Shown one piece after another: positions 24,881-34,322 of a stretch of 62,882 nucleotides of DNA. Both the position numbers and the translations under genes were made by a program. Each line of letters starts with the position of its first letter. Position 1 is the stretch's first letter. This stretch comes from a virus. The DNA lies in IMG/VR virus record IMGVR_UViG_3300036715_004481, positions 1 to 62,882 of that record. One strand, 5' to 3'. The notes below the pieces were generated by a model. The model was not told the origin of the DNA. It made no database searches and saw only the letters and a list, made by a program, of their open reading frames with translations.

Positions 24881-24984
24881 ATTATATATGTTTCTATTTC
24901 TCCTATATATAATTATTTTAATAAAATTTATAAAAAAAGAGAAATAATTTCTTATTTCTCTTTTTATTTAATAATATTTTTTGA

Positions 24985-27900
24985 TTATTTGAATCCCATT
25001 GATTGAATATCACCTTTTTTAAGAATTGTAATATTGTTAACAATAATACCCATCCCCTTGATAATCTCGACATAAGTATCCAAAACGCCCATCTGTAAGT
25101 CAATCACATAATTTGTATTATTGGTATCATCGCAAACATTCCAGAAGTCATAAAATGCATCATTATCCAACATATCCTTACAAATTTTATCTGCACGATA
25201 TTTAATTTCTGCTCGTATTTCTGCAGTATTAAATGACCATTGATATCTTAATAACATATCATACAATCTATTTTCAAGTTCTATAAGAACTTCTCTTGAG
25301 TGTAATATACTTAAAGATGAATATGGAAACACTTGTGCTGTTGATTCACTATTTATACAGTAGCCATTATTTATCTTATAAGCAATTGGATTTGCATTCA
25401 TTTGATATAAGTTTTCTAAGTCAGTGTTAGTGAAGTCCATTTCAGTTTTAGTGATGCTTTGAACTCTACCGTTAGTTATACCAGCGCATATTGTCCATGG
25501 AACCATACCTGCAATATTTGATGTAAATTTTTGCATATAAGTTGTTGCTGCGAATGATGCTGGTGGAACCATTTTAGGTATACCATTATCATAAATTCTA
25601 ACATATGGGAAATAATAACCAACGCAACTTCTACCATCTACATTACCATGGGGTTTAGCAAATTGATAATAAAAATTTGGATTTTTAGATTCGTCTGCAC
25701 CAGTTTTAACATATTCAAGATTAAGTGATCCGTCAACATTAACAAATGATGGATTCGTAGATTCTTTGAATATTTTAGCACTTGGCATATTAATAAATCC
25801 TAAACAGTTCAATTTTAAACCGCAAAGATCGGCAAGTTGTTGCTTTGAACCATAACCGTCCATTGGAATAAGTCCCAATCCAAAAGAGTCAACAAGATAT
25901 CTCCAAGATATTTTATTTTTATTTGCTAATGCTTGTGCAAGATTGGTATCTTTAGCTATAACATCCAATATTAAATTTTGTCTTGCATCAGTACCATCAG
26001 GTATAGAATCATTATTTATAATAAACGGAGTTAGAACTAATGCTTTATATTCATCAACATAAGCATCAACTGATGGATATGAGAATGTTTGATAGCTCAC
26101 TTCTGTTGTACCTGTTGCTGAATCATAATCTTGTATTTTTATTGGAGCATCAGTATAAATAATTTTCAAATTAACATTGTTTGGATCGTTTTTAACATTT
26201 ATAACTCTTGTCATTGTTCTAGGAACAGAGCCTTCTAAATAACCAGCGCCGTTAGGTGCTTGCCAATTAACTTCATCATAATAAGCAGCTAAGAAACTAC
26301 CATTTGTTATTTCAGAATATCTATTTTTATCAATCCAAATTTGTTGAATAGTTGTTAGGTCGTTACCATACCAGTCTACAATTTGAATAGATTGTTCCCA
26401 ATTGGATCTATTTGAATGTATTATTAATTTTTCAGAATAATTTGACAACCAATCACCATAAACTACTTCACATGAAGAATCAGGATTAATAGATGTTAAA
26501 AAATTAACAGTCAACAAACTATCTTGATCTATAAACATTTTTAAGAATATTTTGTTTGTTGTTCCACTATTATTATTAACATAGAAATAATCTAAATTGT
26601 TAATAACACCATTATAATAATCTTGATACAATGCTGAATATGTTGCAACGATACCAGTTTTACTTGTTGTACCAAGAACATTAAATCTAGTTTTAAGAGA
26701 ATTTGTGTTTATGCTATTTTTATGTAACAAGAATTCGTTGTCTATATAATATAGTAAGAATGATGTTCCACTGTAGCAAAATTGCGGATCATCTACATAT
26801 ATCTTAATACTTGCATCTGTTGTTGTTGTCGCATCTAATGTAACAGTTGAAGCAACTGGCACTTTATCACCAGATGTAACACCATAAGTTGTTTTAACTA
26901 AAACACTTTTTGTACTTATTTTATCATATATTTCATAGAAAGAATGTATTGTTCTAAGATAATTGTAATCATTATATATACCAGTTTTTCCAGCAGTATT
27001 TGTAAATTTAATATTCATATAATCGCCTAAACTATCAGAGCTATCAGATATAGAAATACCGTAACCTGATATATAATTAAGAGGTACATAACCATTATTA
27101 TCTACGCTAACAGGATAATATGTTAAAGTAGATGTTGAACCAGAATTAACAGTAAGAGTATAACCTAAAATTAAAGTGCTATCCAAACTAAGAGTATATT
27201 GTGGTTTAACAGCACCATTATATGTGTTGGATGTTGTACCATATAAAACATTAATGGTATTATCTGGTGTAAGATATAATACATCATATCTTGAACCAAT
27301 TTGTGTTGTAATACCACTTAATGTAACACTATCTTGTGTAATACCACTAATTAATGTTCCACCGATAACATAATAAGCGTGTGCATCTATATTAAATACA
27401 ACTTTTAATGTTTGTCCAGTAATATTAGTAATAGTATCTGTAAGAACCTTCACATTATAAACATTACCATTTGTGAAAGCACCAGTTCTATCATCAGCAC
27501 CTAAAGCTAAATAATCAACTTCATAACTATTAGGAAAAGTAGTAATAACATTATTACTAGAATCTAAATATTTTTGAGTATACACCAATTCTTCTTTTAA
27601 ATTTGTTTCATACGACATAAATTTAATAGAACTAATATCATGATCAACAATTGTATCACCTAATATGTCAAGATTACCCAATTTGAAATCGGCTTCCAAA
27701 AGTGAATCTTCATTATATGTGCAGAATAATCCAGTTTTATCAGTATTATTGTTTATAACTGTTTTAATATACATATCTCTATTATTTAAATCTACAAAAT
27801 AAGGTAATAATGAAACATCATAACTTGCTAAAATGGTAACATTTCTTTCATTTAAGAAATTGCTAACTTGCGTTTTCATCAAACCATTTTTATTAAAATA

Positions 27901-28605
27901 TTTACCAAATGTTAAATCATTAGATAATGTTGTATAATCTGACCAATTACCAGCAACTACAATAACACTAATAATATAATCAGACATCCAATCTCTATGA
28001 TCTATATATGATGGTACTTTAGTTTTATCACCATACCAATCTAATGCTGTGACATCAAATCCAGTAATATTTGATTTAAACATAAATACTGTAATATCTT
28101 TATCACTCATATTGGTGATATGAAACAATCTATCAGCATCTTGAACTCCATAGTTTGCAGCTTTTACAACATTAAGAAACGCATCAGTATCTCTTTCCCA
28201 GAAATCTTGTCTATTATAGAATGATTCATAAGCAGCTCTATTAACTGCACCATTTGTATTTTTTGCTGACACAGATATTGATTGCCAGTCTACTTTATCT
28301 CTATTAGGATTTGTTGCTAATAGATTTAGTGCCCAAACTGGACCACTTTTCAACATTTGTTTCACAGTCTTGTGAAAAAATGATCCCTTATTTTCTAATC
28401 TTCTATCGTCATCACCATATATAGCTGTGAAATCAACAGGATTAGTTACGTATATAGGAGTATTAATTGGACCTTTCTTTGAAAAACCAGGCACAAGATT
28501 GATAAGTACATCTTGTACTGGAAGTTGGACAATACTACTATCAATTTCTTCAATGAAAATACCAGGTCTTTTGTATTTCCCAAAATCTTTGTCTTTGATT
28601 GGCAT
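24985..28605 (-). CDS. Tail sheath protein (T4 gp18-like), very large
   Basis: Sheath subunits wrap the tail tube and contract during infection. The N-terminus (RPGIFIEEIDSS, VLINLVPGFSKKGP, VTNPVDFTAIYG) and the C-terminal domain (SCVGYYFPYVRI, VPPASFAA, VPWTICAGI, INNGYCINSES, ELENRLYDMLLRYQWSFN) are typical of contractile-phage sheaths. At 1206 aa it is nearly twice T4 gp18; the extra mass is a Ser/Thr/Asn-rich beta region (about 330-750) that may form outward domains. A TTAATATATA element lies 22 bp upstream. Confidence 0.9.
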   Translation of the reverse strand: MPIKDKDFGKYKRPGIFIEEIDSSIVQLPVQDVLINLVPGFSKKGPINTPIYVTNPVDFTAIYGDDDRRLENKGSFFHKTVKQMLKSGPVWALNLLATNPNRDKVDWQSISVSAKNTNGAVNRAAYESFYNRQDFWERDTDAFLNVVKAANYGVQDADRLFHITNMSDKDITVFMFKSNITGFDVTALDWYGDKTKVPSYIDHRDWMSDYIISVIVVAGNWSDYTTLSNDLTFGKYFNKNGLMKTQVSNFLNERNVTILASYDVSLLPYFVDLNNRDMYIKTVINNNTDKTGLFCTYNEDSLLEADFKLGNLDILGDTIVDHDISSIKFMSYETNLKEELVYTQKYLDSSNNVITTFPNSYEVDYLALGADDRTGAFTNGNVYNVKVLTDTITNITGQTLKVVFNIDAHAYYVIGGTLISGITQDSVTLSGITTQIGSRYDVLYLTPDNTINVLYGTTSNTYNGAVKPQYTLSLDSTLILGYTLTVNSGSTSTLTYYPVSVDNNGYVPLNYISGYGISISDSSDSLGDYMNIKFTNTAGKTGIYNDYNYLRTIHSFYEIYDKISTKSVLVKTTYGVTSGDKVPVASTVTLDATTTTDASIKIYVDDPQFCYSGTSFLLYYIDNEFLLHKNSINTNSLKTRFNVLGTTSKTGIVATYSALYQDYYNGVINNLDYFYVNNNSGTTNKIFLKMFIDQDSLLTVNFLTSINPDSSCEVVYGDWLSNYSEKLIIHSNRSNWEQSIQIVDWYGNDLTTIQQIWIDKNRYSEITNGSFLAAYYDEVNWQAPNGAGYLEGSVPRTMTRVINVKNDPNNVNLKIIYTDAPIKIQDYDSATGTTEVSYQTFSYPSVDAYVDEYKALVLTPFIINNDSIPDGTDARQNLILDVIAKDTNLAQALANKNKISWRYLVDSFGLGLIPMDGYGSKQQLADLCGLKLNCLGFINMPSAKIFKESTNPSFVNVDGSLNLEYVKTGADESKNPNFYYQFAKPHGNVDGRSCVGYYFPYVRIYDNGIPKMVPPASFAATTYMQKFTSNIAGMVPWTICAGITNGRVQSITKTEMDFTNTDLENLYQMNANPIAYKINNGYCINSESTAQVFPYSSLSILHSREVLIELENRLYDMLLRYQWSFNTAEIRAEIKYRADKICKDMLDNDAFYDFWNVCDDTNNTNYVIDLQMGVLDTYVEIIKGMGIIVNNITILKKGDIQSMGFK

Positions 28606-28627
28606 AATTTAAAAATTATTTTTTATG

Positions 28628-28637
28628 TATATATTAA
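28628..28637 (-). promoter_or_regulatory. Putative late promoter element TTAATATATA
   Basis: The element lies 22 bp before the sheath ATG. Confidence 0.45.
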
Positions 28638-28976
28638 TATATTTTTTGTAAAAAAATCATATTTTAATATTTTACTCAACATTATATATTAAATCTATTT
28701 TATGAAAAAAAATCAAAAAAACATGCAAGATTAATTCAAAAACATTTGGATAATTGAGTTATTTTTATTATTTTTGTTAAAGGTGAAAATAAAAAAAACA
28801 ACTAATTATTTAATATAGTTAAAGTATTGATTATCAGATTTTAACATTTTTTTTACAAAATAAATAAGAATTTAACTAAAAATGTCAAATATTTTTATTA
28901 AATTTGTAGAAGGAGATAAATATTAAAAAAATGTATTAAATAATTAAAAAAAAATATAAACAAAGAACAACTTTTA
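28638..28976. other. AT-rich intergenic region
   Basis: This is the non-coding stretch between the divergent sheath and sigma genes. I see only very short open frames with poor coding character, A/T runs and a TAAATTTG box near 28899. No RNA gene is evident. Confidence 0.5.
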
Positions 28977-28986
28977 TAATATATAA
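28977..28986 (+). promoter_or_regulatory. Putative late-type element (TAATATATAA) before the sigma gene
   Basis: The element ends 17 bp before the ATG of the sigma factor, similar to those before the sheath and tube genes. If it is read by this sigma factor, the gene would be self-activating. Confidence 0.35.
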
Positions 28987-29003
28987 TAAATTAAACTATA
29001 AAT

Positions 29004-29627
29004 ATGGGGAAAAACAATAATGAACTTGAGGTTCAATTCGAAGAAAGAACAGGAGTAAACTTTCAATTTTTTTACAAAAATCACAAACCAAAATTAATGT
29101 GGTATATCACAAAGTTCACAAAAGATGTTGAGATAGCCGAAGATCATGTAGAAGATGCTTTTATTCAGGCACTATTAAACATTAGTACTTATAAAAGACC
29201 AGATGAAGGTGGTGCACAAGTAAACACTTGGGTTTACAAGATTGCGGAGAACATCGTAAAAAAATCACACAAAGATAGTGAAAGATTACCAACAGATTCT
29301 TTAGATAAAGATATGGCAATAAATTTCAATCTATCCAATGTAGTACCGTATGAAGATGATAGAAAAGAAGCTGAGGAATATAATATATTCGTCAAAAAAG
29401 CAAACATTATTAAAGAAACAATATATGGCTTACCTGACAAAGACTCAAAATATAAAAAGGTTTTAATAATGAGGGAAATTGAGGGAATGGCATACAAAGA
29501 AATTTCAGATGAATTAAATATTAATCTTTCTACAATAAAATCACAAATCAAAAAAGGTAGAAACATAGTTAAAAAGAAAGTTTTAAAGAAATTTCAAGAA
29601 ATTGATTACAACGACACAGAAGAATGA
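29004..29627 (+). CDS. ECF-type sigma-70 family factor
   Basis: The 207-aa protein has region 2 (FYKNHKPKLMWYITKF, DVEIAEDHVEDAFIQAL, then VNTWVYKIAENIV) and region 4 (YKKVLIMREIEGMAYKEISD and LNLSTIKSQ-like helix-turn-helix), separated by an acidic linker. This is the two-domain layout of ECF sigma factors. It should redirect host RNA polymerase to phage promoters, the role gp55 has in T4. Its stop overlaps the next start as ATGA. It is the best candidate reader of the TTAATATATA elements. Confidence 0.85.
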   Translation: MGKNNNELEVQFEERTGVNFQFFYKNHKPKLMWYITKFTKDVEIAEDHVEDAFIQALLNISTYKRPDEGGAQVNTWVYKIAENIVKKSHKDSERLPTDSLDKDMAINFNLSNVVPYEDDRKEAEEYNIFVKKANIIKETIYGLPDKDSKYKKVLIMREIEGMAYKEISDELNINLSTIKSQIKKGRNIVKKKVLKKFQEIDYNDTEE

Positions 29628-29866
29628 TATCCTACGAATCATCAAAATGGTACACAAAAATGTGGAGAAACAGATGGTATTTATATGCCATGTTTCTTCA
29701 CATAAAAAACTTTGTTGATATTCAGCTATGGTTAGACTATATTATACACAATCAACTTGAAGATCAAGATAAAAAAATTCTAAAAAATAAATGGAAAGAA
29801 ATAAAAAAACATGTTGAACTAAGTAAAATGTACAAATTCTCATCAAAAAACTATAGAGAAGATTAA
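29624..29866 (+). CDS. Small protein coupled to the sigma factor
   Basis: The 80-aa protein is rich in Trp, Tyr and Lys (SSKWYTKMWRNRWYLY, then a charged helix). The 4-bp overlap with the sigma gene suggests joint translation and perhaps a joint role, for example as a sigma partner, but no family is recognised. Confidence 0.65.
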   Translation: MISYESSKWYTKMWRNRWYLYAMFLHIKNFVDIQLWLDYIIHNQLEDQDKKILKNKWKEIKKHVELSKMYKFSSKNYRED

Positions 29867-29914
29867 AAAACCTTAAATATTTTCATATTTATTTTTTTAT
29901 TAAAAATAATATTA

Positions 29915-29922
29915 TACTTTTG
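29915..29922 (+). promoter_or_regulatory. TAnnTTTG promoter box before the rhomboid gene
   Basis: TACTTTTG fits the Bacteroidetes -7 element and lies 31 bp before the ATG at 29954. The -33 region is only T-rich. Confidence 0.5.
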
Positions 29923-29953
29923 TATCAGATATTTATTTATAAAAAATAAAAAT

Positions 29954-30691
29954 ATGACTAACAAAAATTCAAACTACAGTTTCTCATCAAAAACTAAAAA
30001 CATCAAAAATATTTTCAACTCACCAGACTATAAAGATTATAAAGAAAAAAAAGTAAAAACACAAAAACGTAAAGAAACTATTTACAAAATCACGTCTATT
30101 AATAGTTCTACAGAAAGTGTAAAGTATTTAATAATAGCAAATGTTATTATATTTATAGTAAGTTTTTATTTAATACCAAACAGCATTAATGATTTTGCGC
30201 TATATAATATTACTAATAATAGTTTTCAACCTTGGCAAATTATAACATCCATGTTTCTACATGGAAGTATAATGCACATATTATTCAATATGCTTGCATT
30301 ATATTCAATAGGAAACGCTGTTGTTCAAACCATAGGTGATAAGAAATTTTTACAATTATATTTTCTCAGTGGAATTATAGGAGGAATATTATGTATGTTA
30401 TTCTGTTATAGTCCAGTTGTTGGTGCATCAGGCGCAATCTGTGGAGTATTATCAGCAATGGCTATTTTAGCACCAGACACAAAAATATATTTATTCTTTG
30501 TTATACCGTTAAATTTGAGAAAATTTACATATGGTTTTATGATATTCTCACTAATATTTGGTGTATTATCTATGATAAATCCAGCATATGGATTTGGTGT
30601 AGCACACTTCGGGCACTTAGGCGGATTAATTGGTGGATATGCTCTTACTTATTATTGGAAAAAGAAACATAATTATACATTATACAAATAA
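29954..30691 (+). CDS. Rhomboid-family intramembrane serine protease
   Basis: The 245-aa protein has a basic cytoplasmic N-terminus (about 1-55) and six likely membrane helices. The key rhomboid motifs are present: FLHGSIMHILFNM, the catalytic serine in VVGASGAICGV (GxSG), and the catalytic histidine in GVAHFGHLGGLIGGY. It should cleave a membrane-spanning protein within the bilayer. The neighbouring 99-aa membrane protein is a possible substrate. Rhomboid proteases are uncommon in phages. Confidence 0.88.
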   Translation: MTNKNSNYSFSSKTKNIKNIFNSPDYKDYKEKKVKTQKRKETIYKITSINSSTESVKYLIIANVIIFIVSFYLIPNSINDFALYNITNNSFQPWQIITSMFLHGSIMHILFNMLALYSIGNAVVQTIGDKKFLQLYFLSGIIGGILCMLFCYSPVVGASGAICGVLSAMAILAPDTKIYLFFVIPLNLRKFTYGFMIFSLIFGVLSMINPAYGFGVAHFGHLGGLIGGYALTYYWKKKHNYTLYK

Positions 30692-30762
30692 TTAGAAAAT
30701 AAATATCAAATAAAAAATAGATAGATAAAGAAAAAAGAAGCATTAAATTATAAAGAAAAATT

Positions 30763-31062
30763 ATGAAAAAAATATTTTTTATATTATTACTGATAACAGC
30801 GCCATTATTTTGTATAAACAACGTTTCTACAATTTATGCTAAGCAGCAAACAAATACCGAAAAATTTATAAATGATATTGACACAATACAAAATAAAGTA
30901 GATACATCATATATTATAGTTAAAAAAATAGGTAAAATATTATCACAGGAAACAAAAACATATGGTTTAAAAAAAACAATACAAATAAATAGTCCGATAT
31001 TTGCACCAGCTTTCGTTTTTTTAGTATTATTTCTACTTTATTTGAAAGGAAGAAAAAAATAA
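30763..31062 (+). CDS. Small exported protein with C-terminal membrane segment
   Basis: The 99-aa protein has an N-terminal signal peptide or anchor (MKKIFFILLLITAPLF), a helical periplasmic middle with DTIQNKVDTSY, and a C-terminal membrane segment (AFVFLVLFLLYL) followed by GRKK. This single-pass layout suits a rhomboid substrate or membrane regulator; this is inference from position. Confidence 0.6.
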   Translation: MKKIFFILLLITAPLFCINNVSTIYAKQQTNTEKFINDIDTIQNKVDTSYIIVKKIGKILSQETKTYGLKKTIQINSPIFAPAFVFLVLFLLYLKGRKK

Positions 31063-31094
31063 TTTGGTGGTTTAATAAATAAATAGTATATTTG
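31063..31094 (+). promoter_or_regulatory. Bacteroidetes-type promoter (TTTG - 20 bp - TATATTTG)
   Basis: TTTG at 31063-31066 and TATATTTG at 31087-31094 are 20 bp apart, matching the -33/-7 consensus. The vWA gene starts 24 bp downstream. Confidence 0.7.
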
Positions 31095-31118
31095 CACAAT
31101 AATTAAAAACAAAAAAAT

Positions 31119-32663
31119 ATGACAGATTTTTATAAACATGTAATCCCTGGACAAATGCACGAAAAGCTAACCGAAGCTGTCGTAGCAATGATGGCAACTG
31201 GTAATTTACCATACTATGGCGAATTTGCATTATTCATGAATTTTTATGAGACAAAAAACAATCCATATGTTCCTACAGCAGGTGTTAATGTTACATCAGC
31301 AGGTATGAACTTCTATTGGGATAGAAAGTTTATTGATAGCTTACCACAGTCAGAAATTAACTTCCTTTTATTACACGAAGAATTTCACTTATTATTTGAT
31401 CACATCAAACGTAGTGTTGGTTATGACCACCGCTCAGCAAACATTGTACAAGATATGATTATCAATCAAATTATATTTGATGATATCATGAAAAAGCAAG
31501 GACTTGGTTCTGGCTCAAAACCTTTTATTAGTATACCTAAAAATATGTTTGGTAAAAACAGTGCTCTTTTTATTCCAAAAGAATATAAAGGTGAAGAAAT
31601 CTTTGAAGATTTATACGAATGGTATGTAAACAAGAAAAGAGAATGGGAAGAAAAAAATAAGGAGAAAGTTCAGCAAATGAAAAAAGAAGCTGGAAAATGT
31701 CCTAAATGTGGTTCATCTATGGAACAAGGCGAACCTGATCAAAACCAAAAAGGAAATCAAAAAGGTAAAGGAAAAGGTGAAGAAGGTGAAGAAGGTGAAG
31801 GACAAGAATCTGAACAAGAAGGACAAGGTAATGGTAACAAATGTCCTAACTGCGGACACGAACACAACAATAACAAATCTCGTCAAGGACAGAAAGATAC
31901 TGCTGGAAATGACAGATATGGTAAGAACGGTAAAAATGATGCAGAATGCTATTCACTTGATACTATTTTTGAAGGTGAAGAAAGAGAAGAACAAAATACT
32001 CTTGATGTTCACTTAGGTGATGATATACCTCAAGAACTTAAACGTGAAATCGTTGAATCGGCTATGACAAGACTTAAAAATCGTGGATTGACTGCAGGTG
32101 ATGTAGAAGCTATTCTTAATAAACTTCGAAAAACTAAAAAAGATTATCTGAAAGAAATCAAACGTGCAATGAGTAGTCATGTTTTTGGTTCTAAAAAACA
32201 AAAAACAATTGTTCGTCCAAATCGTAGAGGTATTGCTGGATTAAAAGGTAACAAAAAATACAAAAACGAAATTAATGTTCTTCTTGATACATCTGGTAGT
32301 ATGAGCGGAAGTTTTGAAAAAGTTTTATCATATATTTTTCAGAATGACATCACAATTAACTTAATTCAAGTTGATGCGAAAGTTCAACAAGTTGTGAAAA
32401 TTCAAAACAAAAAAGAGCTTGAAAAGATGCGCATAATGGGTCTCGGCGGGACTTCATTAATGCCAGGTATAGACTTCATAACAGATAAAAAGAACAAGTT
32501 GTACATGTTTGCAAATGTGATTTTAACTGACGGATATACTGACAGTTTAAATTTTAAAGATGTGAAAACCAAGACTTTAATATTATCTACTTCAGAAAAA
32601 TGTCCAATAGAATTTGATAATGGTAGAGTCAAGCAAATCACAAATATTGATAAGCAAGATTAA
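31119..32663 (+). CDS. vWA-like / metallopeptidase-like protein (DUF2201 type)
   Basis: The 514-aa protein has an N-terminal metallopeptidase-like domain with the HEEFHLLFDH zinc motif (about residues 87-96), a low-complexity Gly/Glu/Lys/Gln linker (about 200-290) flanked by two cysteine knuckles (CPKCGSS and CPNCGHE), and a C-terminal von Willebrand A-like domain with the MIDAS motif DTSGSMSGS and a later GLGGTSLMPG and LTDGYTD. Such proteins pair with MoxR-type AAA ATPases, and one is encoded at 34323. They are thought to act as chaperone or metal-insertion systems. Confidence 0.8.
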   Translation: MTDFYKHVIPGQMHEKLTEAVVAMMATGNLPYYGEFALFMNFYETKNNPYVPTAGVNVTSAGMNFYWDRKFIDSLPQSEINFLLLHEEFHLLFDHIKRSVGYDHRSANIVQDMIINQIIFDDIMKKQGLGSGSKPFISIPKNMFGKNSALFIPKEYKGEEIFEDLYEWYVNKKREWEEKNKEKVQQMKKEAGKCPKCGSSMEQGEPDQNQKGNQKGKGKGEEGEEGEGQESEQEGQGNGNKCPNCGHEHNNNKSRQGQKDTAGNDRYGKNGKNDAECYSLDTIFEGEEREEQNTLDVHLGDDIPQELKREIVESAMTRLKNRGLTAGDVEAILNKLRKTKKDYLKEIKRAMSSHVFGSKKQKTIVRPNRRGIAGLKGNKKYKNEINVLLDTSGSMSGSFEKVLSYIFQNDITINLIQVDAKVQQVVKIQNKKELEKMRIMGLGGTSLMPGIDFITDKKNKLYMFANVILTDGYTDSLNFKDVKTKTLILSTSEKCPIEFDNGRVKQITNIDKQD

Positions 32664-32668
32664 AAAAC

Positions 32669-32705
32669 AAATAAAATCCAAATTTTTTAAATTTGGATTT
32701 TATTT
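32669..32705 (+). terminator. Strong hairpin terminator
   Basis: Arms of 17 bp (32669-32685 and 32689-32705) around a 3-nt loop end the vWA transcript. The stem also overlaps the 3' end of the minus-strand remnant at 32687-32958. Confidence 0.75.
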
Positions 32706-32958
32706 TTATATTTATTCTCAGTTAAACGTACTTTTTGACAATTTATTGTATTTTTAATAAAACACAAATTTTCAATACTATCAATTTCATAAACCGAATT
32801 ATTATTAAAAAACCATAATAACAGCTAATTTTATGATCCATAGTAGGATAGTTTTTATCGTTTGAATACAAACAAAAATTATCCTTAATATATTCACCAT
32901 CATAATAATCATATCCATCCCAATTTTCAAGCAAATCTTTTTTTATAAATAATTTCAT
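32687..32958 (-). pseudogene. Small unknown gene with a T-run frameshift
   Basis: ATG at 32958 opens MKLFIKKDLLENWDGYDYYD and continues to a run of T residues near 32808. After one base is added the frame continues with good coding character (SVYEIDSIENLCFIKNT, then CQKVRLTENKYKN) to TAA at 32687. Without the shift it ends with an atypical hydrophobic tail at 32743. A homopolymer indel, real or a sequencing error, explains it. Function unknown. Confidence 0.5.
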
Positions 32959-32964
32959 TATTTC

Positions 32965-32995
32965 TTGTACAATCAAAAAAATAGTAGTATATTTG
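32965..32995 (+). promoter_or_regulatory. Bacteroidetes-type promoter (TTG - 20 bp - TATATTTG)
   Basis: TTG at 32965-32967 and TATATTTG at 32988-32995 are separated by 20 bp. The next gene starts at 33203, so the leader is about 200 nt. It holds a possible hydrophobic reading frame without ATG (about 33050-33170) and nothing else I can support. Confidence 0.6.
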
Positions 32996-33202
32996 CAATC
33001 TAATTAAAAATAAAATTTATTAAACTATTTAATTATTTTTGAAAAAGCACAACAGTTATAATATTTAATAAATCTGTTATAGAATTTGGTGTATTCATTC
33101 TAACTATATTATTATTTGTTAGAATATTAATTAAACTTGATTATTTCAATATAATATCATTAAATCACAATTAAAAAATTAAAAAACAAAAAATTTTAAA
33201 AT

Positions 33203-34207
33203 ATGAACAAGAAAAAAAATATTCTAAATTTATTCACTCAAGACACTCAGTACAACTATCATGTTGTTAAAACAACTGAACCTGATGGACATTTGGTTTA
33301 TTTAATGAGAAACGGTTTAGAACTAAACACAGACTCATTAGAATTCAAACCGACATCTATTGCTGAAGAACTTGTTAAAGAATGCGATGTAAAAATTGAA
33401 AAATTTGCACCATCGATATTCTTCACAGAAGAAACAGATACTGATGAATTGAAAATAAAACTCAATTTTAAACTTTACGACTCAAAAGATTTTTCAAATT
33501 TTATTGAAGAAGTTAAAGATGAATATAGAATTCTAGAAGTTAAAGACTCTATGTTGTATAAGAATGATCCTGAGTCTTATAAAGCGTCTAAACAGAAAGA
33601 GCATGATGAACATCAAAAAGAACTTTTTGGTAATTATATTAAGCAACTTGAAGAAAAAAAGAAAAAGAGAGAAGATTATCTTATAGCATACAATAACGAT
33701 TTGACAAAATTACTTAAAGAGCATTTTGAAAGTGTTATTGAATATGAAAAGAGAGACTTCAATTTTCATTCTGAACTTGAAAAATTATTAGGTAATCTTG
33801 TAGACGATGAAACGTGGATTAAAGTTGATGATAAACCATTTTCGTGTAATGTAAAAGTTTGTTCAATAGAACAAGATAAAATGAATGTTTTCTTAACAGA
33901 TAAAAATGAGTATTCATTTACTGCAACATTAAGGTTTGATAAAACTTTACTTTTAACAGAAAATATTGTTAAAATAAATAAAGGTGATAGTCTACCAAAA
34001 ATTATGCAAGATTTTGAAGTGTTATCGCAAATATATGATATTAATACTAGTTCAGTTAATGATTGGGAATTTAAAAATGATACTGATAAAATTGAATATA
34101 TTATAGACTATCTGGTTCCAATTTTTAAATTGGAAAAAGACAGAAAACAAGAAGAATATCTCAAATCTTTTGATGAAGATGAAGATGAAGATTTAGAAAA
34201 AGAATAA
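33203..34207 (+). CDS. Protein of unknown function between vWA and AAA genes
   Basis: The 334-aa protein is charged and helical, with a coiled-coil-like stretch (about 125-180, KQLEEKKKKREDYL) and an acidic tail (DEDEDEDLEKE). The N-terminal part has short beta strands. No motif is recognised. Its position between the vWA protein and its AAA partner suggests an adaptor or target of that system. Confidence 0.7.
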   Translation: MNKKKNILNLFTQDTQYNYHVVKTTEPDGHLVYLMRNGLELNTDSLEFKPTSIAEELVKECDVKIEKFAPSIFFTEETDTDELKIKLNFKLYDSKDFSNFIEEVKDEYRILEVKDSMLYKNDPESYKASKQKEHDEHQKELFGNYIKQLEEKKKKREDYLIAYNNDLTKLLKEHFESVIEYEKRDFNFHSELEKLLGNLVDDETWIKVDDKPFSCNVKVCSIEQDKMNVFLTDKNEYSFTATLRFDKTLLLTENIVKINKGDSLPKIMQDFEVLSQIYDINTSSVNDWEFKNDTDKIEYIIDYLVPIFKLEKDRKQEEYLKSFDEDEDEDLEKE

Positions 34208-34243
34208 TAATAGTTAAAAAACAAAAAAATAATAAGAATATAT

Positions 34244-34274
34244 TTTGATATATGGAAAAAAAGATATATCTTTG
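34244..34274 (+). promoter_or_regulatory. Bacteroidetes-type promoter (TTTG - 19 bp - TATCTTTG)
   Basis: TTTG at 34244-34247 and TATCTTTG at 34267-34274 are 19 bp apart. The AAA gene starts 49 bp downstream. Confidence 0.65.
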
Positions 34275-34322
34275 TATTATAATTAAAGCAAATAAAAAAT
34301 CGTAAAATTAAAACAAGTAATT

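Noticed and set aside
28860-28935. Tiny frame (14 codons) before the sigma gene
   Set aside because: It is too short and lacks conservation or promoter evidence.
31708-32016. Second plus-strand frame inside the vWA gene linker
   Set aside because: It is a lysine-rich shifted reading of the low-complexity Gly/Glu/Lys linker.
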